DNA of 41,259 nucleotides from Flavobacteriaceae bacterium (GTDB lineage Bacteria; Bacteroidota; Bacteroidia; Flavobacteriales; Flavobacteriaceae): NCBI GenBank assembly GCA_017851655.1, contig JAFMMH010000011.1, positions 1 to 41,259 of the forward strand, read 5' to 3'. Shown piece by piece: positions 1 to 7,386 of this stretch (position 1 is its first letter; each line of letters starts with the position of its first letter). The notes under the pieces were generated by a model. It saw only the letters and a program-made list of their open reading frames with translations, ran no database searches and was not told where the DNA came from. The position numbers and the translations under genes were made by a program.

Positions 1-1
1 C

Positions 2-289
2 AACGCTTCTCAAATAGAAAAAGAGGTAGCAGAAGGGACAGAAAAAAAATTGGTAGGATTCATAATGGAATCAAGAGCGATCCCAAGGTCTGGCTATCTG
101 ATAATAGACTCTAAAGATCAAGTTATAGGGGAAGTTACCTCCGGAACACAGTCTCCATCCTTATCACAAGGAATAGGAATGGGTTATTTAGATTCGAATT
201 TAGCAAAAGAAGGAACTTCAATTGGGATTAGAATACGTGAAAAAAATTGTCCAGCAAAAGTAGTTAAACTCCCTTTTCTTAAATCCTAA
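2..289 (+). CDS. gcvT: Glycine cleavage system T protein (aminomethyltransferase), C-terminal part
   Basis: This is the 3' end of a gene cut by the left window edge; the frame is open from base 2. GcvT moves the methylene group of the glycine-derived aminomethyl on lipoyl-GcvH to tetrahydrofolate and releases ammonia. The visible 95 residues are the C-terminal barrel, with a family-typical sequence: SQIEKEVAEGTEKKLVGF, then a MGYLD..LAKEGT segment and a closing AKVVKLPF. The listed ORF begins at an internal TTG and is not a real start. Four bases separate it from the next gene, so the two are probably co-transcribed. The call rests on C-terminal sequence only, but the pattern is characteristic. 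Confidence 0.88.
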   Translation, partial: NASQIEKEVAEGTEKKLVGFIMESRAIPRSGYLIIDSKDQVIGEVTSGTQSPSLSQGIGMGYLDSNLAKEGTSIGIRIREKNCPAKVVKLPFLKS

Positions 290-293
290 CTTA

Positions 294-1118
294 ATGAAAT
301 CAATCCTTATTTTAGGAGGAAGTGGGTATATTGGAAACTGTTTGTATAAAGAACTATCTCCTTACTACAATACTTTTGGAACTTATCACACTGCAAAAGG
401 ATTTCAGGATAACCAGCACTTTTTTCATTTCGACATTGAAAAAGGTGGACTGGAGAAAATTATTAAAGAGGTGAAACCCAAACTTATCATTTCTGCCCTT
501 CGAGGTAATTTTGATGCTCAATTGGAAATTCACGATTTTCTCATCAATCTCGTGCGGAAAATTAATAGCCGTTTACTATTCCTTTCCTCAGCAAATGTCT
601 TTGATGCTTTTCAACATTTTCCTTCCTATGAATACGATAAAACGCTCTCAGAATCTATTTACGGCAGGTTCAAAATTAAAATTGAAAACCAAGTAATGAG
701 ACTTCCTACCGGGAAGTTTGTGATTGCAAGGCTTCCAATGATTTTCGGAATCAATTCCCCTAGAACATCTGAAATTGATTATGCAATTCAAAACGATGAG
801 GCTATAGAGGTGTTCCCTAATACCATAATCAATGTGAATAGTGATATCCGACTGACTCAACAAATACACTATCTTATTAATCAAAAAAAGAGCGGTTTAT
901 ACCATTTAGGAAGCACAGATTTAATCTCACATTTTGATTTTATAAAGCATGCCGTTGAAAGGCGCCACAATAAACCCGGAATTTACAAACAAGTTTTTAC
1001 CTCCAACACCACTCGATATTTAGCAACATTACCTAAAGTGAACAAATTACCCTCACACATTTTGACTAGTTATTTGGATGTTTTGGATGATCTAAGCTTA
1101 TTGAGTAATAGGAAATAA
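294..1118 (+). CDS. NAD(P)-dependent epimerase/RmlD-like sugar-nucleotide reductase family protein
   Basis: The 274-aa protein starts with a Rossmann nucleotide-binding motif GGSGYIG at about residues 8-14. It carries a YGRFK (YxxxK) motif near residue 122, preceded by LLFLSSANVF, as in extended short-chain dehydrogenases of the RmlD/dTDP-4-dehydrorhamnose reductase group. Family members reduce or epimerise nucleotide-activated sugars in the cytoplasm. No rhamnose or other sugar-biosynthesis genes are nearby, so the substrate cannot be named. It lies 4 nt after gcvT and upstream of the YebC gene, which suggests a shared transcript. I recall this neighbourhood as common in flavobacteria, where the protein is annotated only as sugar nucleotide-binding. 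Family assignment is good; the substrate is unknown. Confidence 0.8.
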   Translation: MKSILILGGSGYIGNCLYKELSPYYNTFGTYHTAKGFQDNQHFFHFDIEKGGLEKIIKEVKPKLIISALRGNFDAQLEIHDFLINLVRKINSRLLFLSSANVFDAFQHFPSYEYDKTLSESIYGRFKIKIENQVMRLPTGKFVIARLPMIFGINSPRTSEIDYAIQNDEAIEVFPNTIINVNSDIRLTQQIHYLINQKKSGLYHLGSTDLISHFDFIKHAVERRHNKPGIYKQVFTSNTTRYLATLPKVNKLPSHILTSYLDVLDDLSLLSNRK

Positions 1119-1154
1119 TTGAATTTTTTTAAATTTACATCGCAATAAAAAATT

Positions 1155-1874
1155 ATGGGAAGAGCATTTGAATTTAGAAAAGCACGAAAAATGAAACGGT
1201 GGTCAGCGATGGCCAAGACCTTTACTCGTATTGGAAAAGATATAGTGATGGCTGTAAAGGAAGGTGGTCCTGATCCCGAAAACAATTCTAGACTTCGAGC
1301 TGTTATTCAAAATGCCAAGGCAGCCAACATGCCAAAAGAAAATGTTGAACGCGCTATTAAAAAAGCATCAGACAAAGACACTGGAGATTATAAAGAAGTG
1401 CTTTTTGAAGGTTATGCCCCCTACGGAATTGCCGTGTTAGTTGAAACTGCTACGGACAATAACAACCGAACCGTTGCAAACATTAGATCCTATTTCAACA
1501 AGGCAAATGGAAATCTCGGAACTTCTGGTTCTGTGGAGTTCATGTTCGACCATAGTTGTAATTTCAGAATAGATTCTACAGGACTCGATCCTGAAGAAAT
1601 TGAATTGGAATTTATTGATTTTGGTGTTGAAGAAGTTTTTGTAGATGAAGACGGCATGCTTTTGTACGCTCCTTTTGAAAATTTTGGTACAGTTCAAAAA
1701 GAATTGGAACAAAAAGGTTTTGAAATTTTATCCTCTGGTTTTGATCGAATCCCACAATCTACTAAAACCTTATCGCCTGAAGAGGAAGAGGAGGTGCTCC
1801 AACTCATTGAACGAATAGAAGAGGACGATGACGTCCAAAACGTATACCACTCTTTGGAGATCACTTCGTCTTAA
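1155..1874 (+). CDS. YebC/PmpR family DNA-binding regulatory protein
   Basis: The 239-aa protein has the usual family length and the near-invariant N-terminus MGRAFEFRKARKMKRW, followed by a K..RIGKDI segment and the PDPENNSRLRA and NMPKENVERAI signatures. The central EVLFEGYAPYG and RTVANIRSYFNK motifs are also family hallmarks. Members are described as transcriptional regulators (PmpR) and, more recently, as factors that help ribosomes through difficult sequences (YebC). The sequence alone does not decide which role applies. The last residues are acidic (EEEEE, EEDDD). The stop codon overlaps the stop of the convergent acyltransferase gene within a TTAA tetranucleotide, leaving no room for a separate terminator. 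Confidence 0.93.
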   Translation: MGRAFEFRKARKMKRWSAMAKTFTRIGKDIVMAVKEGGPDPENNSRLRAVIQNAKAANMPKENVERAIKKASDKDTGDYKEVLFEGYAPYGIAVLVETATDNNNRTVANIRSYFNKANGNLGTSGSVEFMFDHSCNFRIDSTGLDPEEIELEFIDFGVEEVFVDEDGMLLYAPFENFGTVQKELEQKGFEILSSGFDRIPQSTKTLSPEEEEEVLQLIERIEEDDDVQNVYHSLEITSS

Positions 1875-2413
1875 AAGCTTTTTTCCTTAGAGTAACCTTC
1901 AACTCCTTTAAAAAGAGTTTCTAAAATTTTAAGATCTTTTTTCTCGTCTGCTGAAGTATTGAATGGGGCATAAATGACAACTTTTTTATTTCCATAATCA
2001 AAAGCAACTGGAACAATTGGGATCTGAAGTTTTTTTGCAATTTGATAATATCCGGTTCTCAATTTACTTACTTTTTTTCTAGTTCCCTCCGGAGCCAAAG
2101 CAATACGAAATTGCTTATGTGCATTAAATACAGCCGCAATGGACTCTACAGACCCCCTATTTCCTGAACGATCTAATGGCGCTCCTCCCAATCCTTTAAA
2201 AAACCATGCGGTCAGTGGGGAAAATAATTCTTTCTTCCCTAAAAAATTAATCTGCTCTTTGGATATACTTCGAACCATTAATCCAACAAAAAAATCCAGC
2301 CAACTGGTATGTGGAAATACAGCTACAATATACTTGGGAAACACTGGAAATTCTCCAATCATTTTCCATTTCATCAGTCGGAAATAAATAAACCGAGCAA
2401 TAACATTTCCCAT
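1871..2413 (-). CDS. 1-acyl-sn-glycerol-3-phosphate acyltransferase family protein (PlsC-like)
   Basis: A protein of about 180 aa with the glycerophosphate acyltransferase catalytic motif HX4D (HTSWLD, near residue 35) and the substrate-binding motif PEGTRKK further on. Members transfer an acyl chain to lysophosphatidate or a similar lyso-lipid at the inner membrane. It is shorter than classical PlsC (around 240 aa), as in many Bacteroidota paralogs, so the acceptor may not be lysophosphatidate. I prefer the ATG at 2413 (MGNVIARF), which sits 1 nt after the helicase stop. The track's start at 2440 would overlap the helicase by 26 nt. It is the downstream gene of a two-gene minus-strand unit with the helicase. 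Confidence 0.82.
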   Translation of the reverse strand: MGNVIARFIYFRLMKWKMIGEFPVFPKYIVAVFPHTSWLDFFVGLMVRSISKEQINFLGKKELFSPLTAWFFKGLGGAPLDRSGNRGSVESIAAVFNAHKQFRIALAPEGTRKKVSKLRTGYYQIAKKLQIPIVPVAFDYGNKKVVIYAPFNTSADEKKDLKILETLFKGVEGYSKEKSF

Positions 2414-2414
2414 A

Positions 2415-3845
2415 CTATTCAAACCCATTAAAATCCTCATTTGGAAAACCCAAAAGGTATAAGTGTTTTGTAGCCCGCGTTACAGCAGTATACAACCATC
2501 GCATATAATCTTTATTCGGTCCCTCAGCAAGATAAGGTTTTTCTATAAAAACATGCTCCCACTGACCTCCTTGAGACTTATGACACGTTACTGCATAGGA
2601 ATATTTAACTTGTAGTGCGTTATAAAAGTGGTTACTCTTTACTTTTAAAAATTTCTTATACTTAGAAGTTACGTTTGCATAATCCTCTAAAACAGCTTGA
2701 TAGAGTCGGTTACCATCCTCAAAAGATAAAGAGGCAGTCTCGGTCTTTAGTATATCTAACATCAATACGGTATCAAAAGGAGCCTCTTCTGGGTAATCAA
2801 CTAATTGAATGGTAACCTCAGCAAAAGAAAAGCCGTATAAATCCTTAATTGCATTGATACGTAAAATTTTGATAACATCTCCATTTGCAATAAATCCTGG
2901 GGTAGAATCTGGAGCAAGCCAAAAGTAATTGTTTTTTACTACCATTAATTGATCTCCAACAGACAATTCATCCTCTAGCCCTAGGATTCGCTTACGAATG
3001 TTTTCGTTGTAGATATTAGCCCGTTTGTTAGACCGAACTATGAATATCGTTTGATCTACACCAGATTCAGAAAAAGCATTCTCTATTGCTTCAAAAACAT
3101 CCATCCCGCTATTCGTATGATGAATGTCATTTGTATCCTCCAAATTGAATTTAAATTGATTGTAAACTCCTTGGTTCATCTCTAACCTAAGTTGAGTTGC
3201 ATTCCTTAAAATACCCGAATTCTTCTTTTGGCGAACAACACCTTCAAGTTCCACAGTGAAAATTTCATCAAAATGAAACTGGCGGAGCTCTTTTGCATCT
3301 AGAGCCGGGCTTAAATCAAGATGGACTGGGGGAAGCTGTGCTTGATCTCCAACAAAAAGAATTTTACAATCGACACCTCTACTTACATATTGGACCAAAT
3401 CATGAAGCAAAGAACCATTCTCAAAAAGCTTTATGTTTTGACGATCATCTCCAATCATTGAAGCTTCATCGATCACAAATAACGTTTTTTTAGACTTGTT
3501 TGGCTTTAGTTGAAAAGACATCTTACCTCCATTTTCAGCTTTAGGGAAATAAATCTGCTTATGAATCGTTTTTGCGGATAGCTTTGAATAAGTCGTCATA
3601 ACCTTTGCTGCCCTCCCTGTAGGAGCCATTAATACCGCTTTATATCCCGTCGTTTTTAGTTCTTGAACTAAAGAACTTATTAAAGTTGTTTTGCCTGTGC
3701 CAGCATATCCTTTTAATAAAAAAGCAATATTGGGTTTTTTGGAAAAAATAAAATCCGCAATGGCTGGGAACCAAAGTTGCTGAGAGTCTGTAGGTTCAAA
3801 TTTAAAATTTGATTTTAATTGAGCACAAAATTTTTCTGGAGTCAT
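2415..3845 (-). CDS. RecD-like ATP-dependent DNA helicase (SF1B)
   Basis: The 476-aa helicase has Walker A GYAGTGKTT near residue 46, Walker B FVIDEASM, and a GDQAQLPPV motif III. Near the C-terminus are the SF1 motifs VTCHKSQGGQW and YTAVTRA. This order and size match the short RecD2/Dda-like helicases of Bacteroidota, which unwind DNA 5' to 3'. It lacks the long N-terminal extension of RecD2 from Deinococcus or Bacillus, and no RecBC genes are near. It is therefore probably a stand-alone repair helicase rather than a RecBCD subunit. The 93-nt gap upstream is shared with a divergent gene of unknown function. Confidence 0.87.
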   Translation of the reverse strand: MTPEKFCAQLKSNFKFEPTDSQQLWFPAIADFIFSKKPNIAFLLKGYAGTGKTTLISSLVQELKTTGYKAVLMAPTGRAAKVMTTYSKLSAKTIHKQIYFPKAENGGKMSFQLKPNKSKKTLFVIDEASMIGDDRQNIKLFENGSLLHDLVQYVSRGVDCKILFVGDQAQLPPVHLDLSPALDAKELRQFHFDEIFTVELEGVVRQKKNSGILRNATQLRLEMNQGVYNQFKFNLEDTNDIHHTNSGMDVFEAIENAFSESGVDQTIFIVRSNKRANIYNENIRKRILGLEDELSVGDQLMVVKNNYFWLAPDSTPGFIANGDVIKILRINAIKDLYGFSFAEVTIQLVDYPEEAPFDTVLMLDILKTETASLSFEDGNRLYQAVLEDYANVTSKYKKFLKVKSNHFYNALQVKYSYAVTCHKSQGGQWEHVFIEKPYLAEGPNKDYMRWLYTAVTRATKHLYLLGFPNEDFNGFE

Positions 3846-3886
3846 GGATTATTTCAAGAGGTTAAATATAAATCATTTTAAATACT

Positions 3887-3915
3887 TTTGTGATTCAAAA
3901 AAAATTGTAGATTTG
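3887..3915 (+). promoter_or_regulatory. Bacteroidota-type promoter for the 3939 gene
   Basis: A -33 element TTTG (3887-3890) and a perfect -7 element TAGATTTG (3908-3915, consensus TAnnTTTG) are 17 nt apart. They lie 23 nt upstream of the ATG at 3939. Element identity and spacing fit the sigma-A promoters described for Bacteroides and Flavobacterium. Confidence 0.6.
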
Positions 3916-3938
3916 TTTTTATCAATTAATATAATACA

Positions 3939-4589
3939 ATGAAATTAGGCATTCAAATCGTTTTGTGGTTAGCATCAATCTTCTTTGCATATAAGATTTA
4001 TGACTCTATTAATGGACCGATCAAGTTCAATCAGGTAAAAAATGAGCGCTATGCTAAGGTTATCGATAGATTGAAAGATATTCGCAAAGCCCAAATCGCT
4101 CACAAAGACGTAAAAGGTGTATTTGCTAACAACTTTGATAGTTTAGTAAAGTTTGTTGATGAAGGTATTTTTACTCTTATTGAGAAAAAAGATTCTTCAT
4201 ACCTAGAATACGACAGAACATATCGTATTGATATGCTTCGTGAAGTTATCGTAATAGATACATTAGGAACTGTTTCAGTAAAAGACTCTCTTTTCTCTGG
4301 AACGGAACGATACAAAAAAATGGCTTACATCCCCATTGATGGTGTCCAAGACAGTATGTTTCGAATCAAGTCCGAAGTGATCAATAAAAATGGTTACAAC
4401 GTTCCTGTATTTGAAGTGAAAGTTTCCAAAAATATCGTTCTTTTCGATCAGAATAAAGATTTAGTTAAACAAGAAAACGAGACAGTATCTGTAGACGGAG
4501 TAAATGGTCCTGAAATTGTTCTTGGTTCTTTAAGTAATGTAAGTACAAACGGAAATTGGCCTACTATATTTGATGCCAAGCAAGACTAA
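3939..4589 (+). CDS. Membrane-anchored protein of unknown function (DUF3822/rsmD neighbour)
   Basis: I do not recognise an assigned function. The 216-aa protein has one N-terminal hydrophobic helix (about residues 4-20, LGIQIVLWLASIFFAYKIY). A basic, helical stretch rich in K, R and D follows (residues 30-60). The remainder looks like a beta-rich soluble domain, presumably in the periplasm. The layout of an N-terminal helix running into an amphipathic segment with 'NNFDSLVKFV' resembles pseudopilin-like proteins, but no prepilin peptidase site is evident; this is inference. It has its own promoter and overlaps the DUF3822 gene by 17 nt, so the three genes to rsmD are translationally linked. 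Confidence 0.6.
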   Translation: MKLGIQIVLWLASIFFAYKIYDSINGPIKFNQVKNERYAKVIDRLKDIRKAQIAHKDVKGVFANNFDSLVKFVDEGIFTLIEKKDSSYLEYDRTYRIDMLREVIVIDTLGTVSVKDSLFSGTERYKKMAYIPIDGVQDSMFRIKSEVINKNGYNVPVFEVKVSKNIVLFDQNKDLVKQENETVSVDGVNGPEIVLGSLSNVSTNGNWPTIFDAKQD

Positions 4590-5349
4590 AATCATACCCA
4601 ATATTGGAGCATCCATTCATGTTTTCATGAATGGATTTTCTTTTTGTACCCCTACCAAAACTGATTTCATTCCTTTTTCTGATGGAATAGACACCTTCAA
4701 AGAGGTATTGAAAGAACTAATTGATTTCTACCCCAAACAAACCTTTGCAGCAACCCAGGTTGTTTATTATCATCAGCCATCTACATTTGTTCCTGTGGCC
4801 TTTTTTGATGCAGATTTGCTCCCAAATTATTTGCAATTATACGGAACCATTGAAAAATCTCATGAATTAATCTATGAGGAAATAGAAGCACTAGATCAAG
4901 TTCAAGTATATGCCTACCCAAAAGAGATACACTTGATCTTAAAAAAAGTTCTTTCTCCAGTCTATTGTTGTCATTACAACAGTATTCTTTTGACTAAGAT
5001 CACAGAAATTTCAAAAACGATATCAATTGGAATCCATTTATTTATTCATCTCCAAAATGGAGGCTTGGATCTCTATTTGGTAGACAATTCAACGGTTGTT
5101 TTTCAAAATCATTTTAAGATCAAGAATGAAGACGAATTCCTTTATTATGTGTTTTTTGTTGTGGAACAATTTAAATTAAAAACCGATGGCTTTCAGATTC
5201 GATTTTTAGGGCAAATTCCTTCATTCGAAAGTTATTATAAAGCGATAAAACAGTACCATAAACAGATTTATTTCGAAATGAGTAATTCAGCAGAATCCAT
5301 TGATTCAGATCAACATCCTGCACCATTTTTAGCCCAAATTTTCAATTAA
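4573..5349 (+). CDS. DUF3822 family protein
   Basis: A 258-aa protein whose N-terminus (SIHVFMNGFSFCTP) and overall pattern match DUF3822, a family seen mainly in Bacteroidota next to rsmD. The predicted fold is actin-like/ASKHA from general knowledge of the family; no nucleotide-binding motif is obvious by eye. ATG 4573 is chosen over the TTG at 4570. Either start lies inside the 3' end of the preceding gene, and its stop shares a base with the rsmD start (TAATG). Conserved coupling to RsmD hints at a role in ribosome assembly or translation, but this is unproven. Confidence 0.72.
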   Translation: MPSKTKIIPNIGASIHVFMNGFSFCTPTKTDFIPFSDGIDTFKEVLKELIDFYPKQTFAATQVVYYHQPSTFVPVAFFDADLLPNYLQLYGTIEKSHELIYEEIEALDQVQVYAYPKEIHLILKKVLSPVYCCHYNSILLTKITEISKTISIGIHLFIHLQNGGLDLYLVDNSTVVFQNHFKIKNEDEFLYYVFFVVEQFKLKTDGFQIRFLGQIPSFESYYKAIKQYHKQIYFEMSNSAESIDSDQHPAPFLAQIFN

Positions 5350-5918
5350 TGCGGATCATCTCAGGAATTCACAAAGGGAGAAGGATAACCGCTCCCAAAA
5401 AACTTCCAGTTCGTCCTACAACAGACCGTTCTAAAGAAGCCCTATTCAATATATTACAGCATCGTATAGACTTTTCAGACCTTAAGGTTTTAGATCTGTT
5501 TGCTGGTACAGGAAGCATTAGTTATGAATTAGCCTCCAGGGGTGCATTTCAGATTACTGCTGTAGATCAAAATAGACATTGCGTAAAATTCATACAAGCT
5601 ACCACTGAAACATTGTCACTGAATATCATGACAGTACAAAGTGAATGTATTCGATTTTTAGAACAAGAATCGGCACTTTATGATTTGATTTTTGCAGACC
5701 CCCCTTATGATTTTCCAATAGAAACCTATGAAGATATCATTAAGCTCTCACAAAAAAAATTAACTCCTCAAGGTCAGATTATCATCGAACATTTCAGTAA
5801 AATAGACTTGTCTAGTATACAAGGATTTGAATTTAGCAGAACATACGGAAGCGCTACTTTTTCCTTTTATTCTAATGGTAAAATTGATCCCCAAAAAGAA
5901 TCCAATTCAGTAGAATAA
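5349..5918 (+). CDS. rsmD: 16S rRNA (guanine(966)-N(2))-methyltransferase RsmD
   Basis: The 189-aa protein has the family N-terminus MRIISGIHKGRRI and the PVRPTTDRSKEALFNIL motif. It has SAM-binding motif I VLDLFAGTGS near residue 46 and the catalytic DPPY (FADPPYDF) near residue 116. RsmD uses S-adenosylmethionine to methylate G966 (E. coli numbering) of 16S rRNA in the 30S subunit. Length is normal. Start ATG overlaps the last base of the DUF3822 stop. The gene ends a few bases before the 3' end of the convergent RNase P RNA gene. Confidence 0.93.
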   Translation: MRIISGIHKGRRITAPKKLPVRPTTDRSKEALFNILQHRIDFSDLKVLDLFAGTGSISYELASRGAFQITAVDQNRHCVKFIQATTETLSLNIMTVQSECIRFLEQESALYDLIFADPPYDFPIETYEDIIKLSQKKLTPQGQIIIEHFSKIDLSSIQGFEFSRTYGSATFSFYSNGKIDPQKESNSVE

Positions 5919-5924
5919 AAAAAA

Positions 5925-6216
5925 GCAGGCCGATAAGCCGGATTCTGTCGTGTCTTATCATTTATCTGGATGCAAAATTACTCTTACATTCTAGCCGCCT
6001 ACCCGTCTATAGAGCGAGCTACTCTTAAACATAGAACTACTTGGCGTTGCACCGCATAGAGTTTACCTGATTTCACTACAGCCGAACTGTACTTGCTTTC
6101 TGTTGCACTGGTCCTCTTCGCCTAGGCGAATGACGGGTGTTACCCGCTATGCTGCTCTTTGGTGTCCGGACTTTCCTCTTTTCCCATATAGAAAAAAGCG
6201 ATAAGATGGCCTGCGG
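5925..6216 (-). ncRNA. rnpB: RNase P RNA, bacterial class A
   Basis: Read on the minus strand, the segment starts with GCAGGCC and ends with GGCCTGC, which pair as helix P1. It contains the conserved core AGAGGAAAGTCCGGAC (complement of 6164-6179) and the 3' core ACAGAATCCGGCTTAT (complement of 5933-5948), the two strands that form P4 of the catalytic core. The RNA trims the 5' leader of pre-tRNAs together with RnpA. At about 290 nt it is rather compact for the class. P1 is followed directly by eight T on the minus strand, so P1 plus U-tract can serve as the terminator. A perfect -7 element TAACTTTG lies just upstream. The ends are set from P1 pairing and are good to a few bases. Confidence 0.93.
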
Positions 6217-6218
6217 TT

Positions 6219-6226
6219 CAAAGTTA
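6219..6226 (-). promoter_or_regulatory. -7 element of the rnpB promoter
   Basis: On the minus strand TAACTTTG matches TAnnTTTG exactly. Its distance places the expected transcription start at about 6214, which is where RNase P helix P1 begins. No clear -33 TTTG is visible at the usual spacing. Confidence 0.55.
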
Positions 6227-6290
6227 GCCTTTTGTTGATAATTAAAAAGGAATATTTTTTAAGTATAGAACAAAACCAAAAACTGATTTT

Positions 6291-6298
6291 TATATTTG
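6291..6298 (+). promoter_or_regulatory. -7 element upstream of dnaX
   Basis: TATATTTG matches TAnnTTTG and ends 5 nt before the dnaX ATG at 6304. If used, transcription would start at or next to the start codon, giving a leaderless or nearly leaderless mRNA. No good -33 TTTG is seen, so confidence is moderate at best. Confidence 0.35.
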
Positions 6299-6303
6299 TG
6301 TCT

Positions 6304-7386
6304 ATGGAAGCTTTTGTTGTTTCTGCGCTTAAATACAGACCCACTACTTTTGAAGAAGTTGTAGGACAACAAAGTATTACGCAAACTTTACAAAATAGTC
6401 TTGACAATGATCAACTTGCTCAAGCTCTTTTGTTTTGTGGTCCAAGAGGTGTTGGGAAAACATCCTGTGCAAGAATCCTTGCCAAACAAATCAATAGATC
6501 AAGTCAAAAAGGAATTGCCGAAGAAGATTTTGCTTTCAATATTTTCGAATTGGATGCAGCATCCAATAACTCTGTAGAAGATATTCGTAAAATTAATGAG
6601 CAAGTACGTATACCACCTCAGGTAGGCTCTCATAAGATCTATATTATCGATGAGGCACATATGCTGTCCAACGCTGCATTTAATGCCTTTTTAAAGACGC
6701 TAGAAGAACCTCCTAAACATGTTATTTTTATTTTAGCCACAACGGAAAAAAATAAAATCATCCCTACCGTACTCTCTCGTTGTCAGGTTTATGATTTTAA
6801 ACGAATTTCAGTAAATGATATCCAACAATACCTTGTTAAAATTGCTCAAGATCGCAAGTTAACTTTTGAAGAAAGTGCCCTTTTTCTCATAGCACAAAAA
6901 GCGGAAGGTGCCCTGCGAGATGCTTTATCAATTTTTGATCGCATGGTGAGTTTTACCCAAGGAAATCTCTCAGCAAAATCAGTTGCCGATAACCTCAATC
7001 TTCTAGATCATCAAACTTACACTGATTTAGGTCATCTTATTTTTAAAAATGATATTACTGGTATTCTCACTGCATATGACAATCTTCTCAAAAGAGGAAT
7101 AGACCCTTTGCAGTTCATTAAAGGCTTAGGAGACTTTTTTAGGCATTTGATCTTAGCAAAAAGTCCCAAAACTCTTGCATTAATGGAATTGGGAGAGGAT
7201 GTGAAAAAAGCATATCAAGAGGAGACAGAGCCCCTATCCTCATCGTATCTGATGGATGCTATAGCATTGATTAATTCGTTTGAGATAAAATATAAAAGTG
7301 TTACCAATAAACGGGTACATGTTGAACTCTCTCTGATGCAACTGGCCTCACTCCATTTTAATGGAGAAAAAAAAAAGGGTATATAA
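6304..7386 (+). CDS. dnaX: DNA polymerase III subunit gamma (0-frame product of dnaX; AAA+ clamp loader)
   Basis: The zero-frame product is 360 aa. The start is the ATG at 6304 (MEAFVVSALKYRPTTFEEVVG), not the upstream in-frame codon of the track. Domains I-III of the clamp-loader ATPase are complete: Walker A GPRGVGKTS near residue 45, DEAH-type Walker B IIDEAHML, sensor 1 ATTEKNKIIPTVLSRCQ with the SRC arginine finger, and a C-terminal helical collar. The four-Cys zinc module of E. coli DnaX is absent, as I recall for Bacteroidota. The frame stops (TAA 7384-7386) three codons after a run of ten A. The downstream -1 frame encodes the tau tail, so this short product corresponds to gamma. Confidence 0.9.
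   Translation: MEAFVVSALKYRPTTFEEVVGQQSITQTLQNSLDNDQLAQALLFCGPRGVGKTSCARILAKQINRSSQKGIAEEDFAFNIFELDAASNNSVEDIRKINEQVRIPPQVGSHKIYIIDEAHMLSNAAFNAFLKTLEEPPKHVIFILATTEKNKIIPTVLSRCQVYDFKRISVNDIQQYLVKIAQDRKLTFEESALFLIAQKAEGALRDALSIFDRMVSFTQGNLSAKSVADNLNLLDHQTYTDLGHLIFKNDITGILTAYDNLLKRGIDPLQFIKGLGDFFRHLILAKSPKTLALMELGEDVKKAYQEETEPLSSSYLMDAIALINSFEIKYKSVTNKRVHVELSLMQLASLHFNGEKKKGI
7351..7386 (+). other. Putative programmed -1 frameshift (or transcriptional slippage) site in dnaX
   Basis: The E. coli-type heptamer A AAA AAG lies in the correct phase at 7371-7377, inside ten consecutive A (7367-7376). It is immediately preceded by a perfect hairpin CTCCAT-TTTA-ATGGAG (7351-7366) and followed by a zero-frame TAA at 7384. 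The -1 frame is open from here to 8102. Programmed -1 frameshifting in E. coli dnaX and slippage on an A-run in Thermus dnaX are established precedents. Here the mechanism is inferred, and a one-base undercall of an A11 run would give the same picture. Confidence 0.7.
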
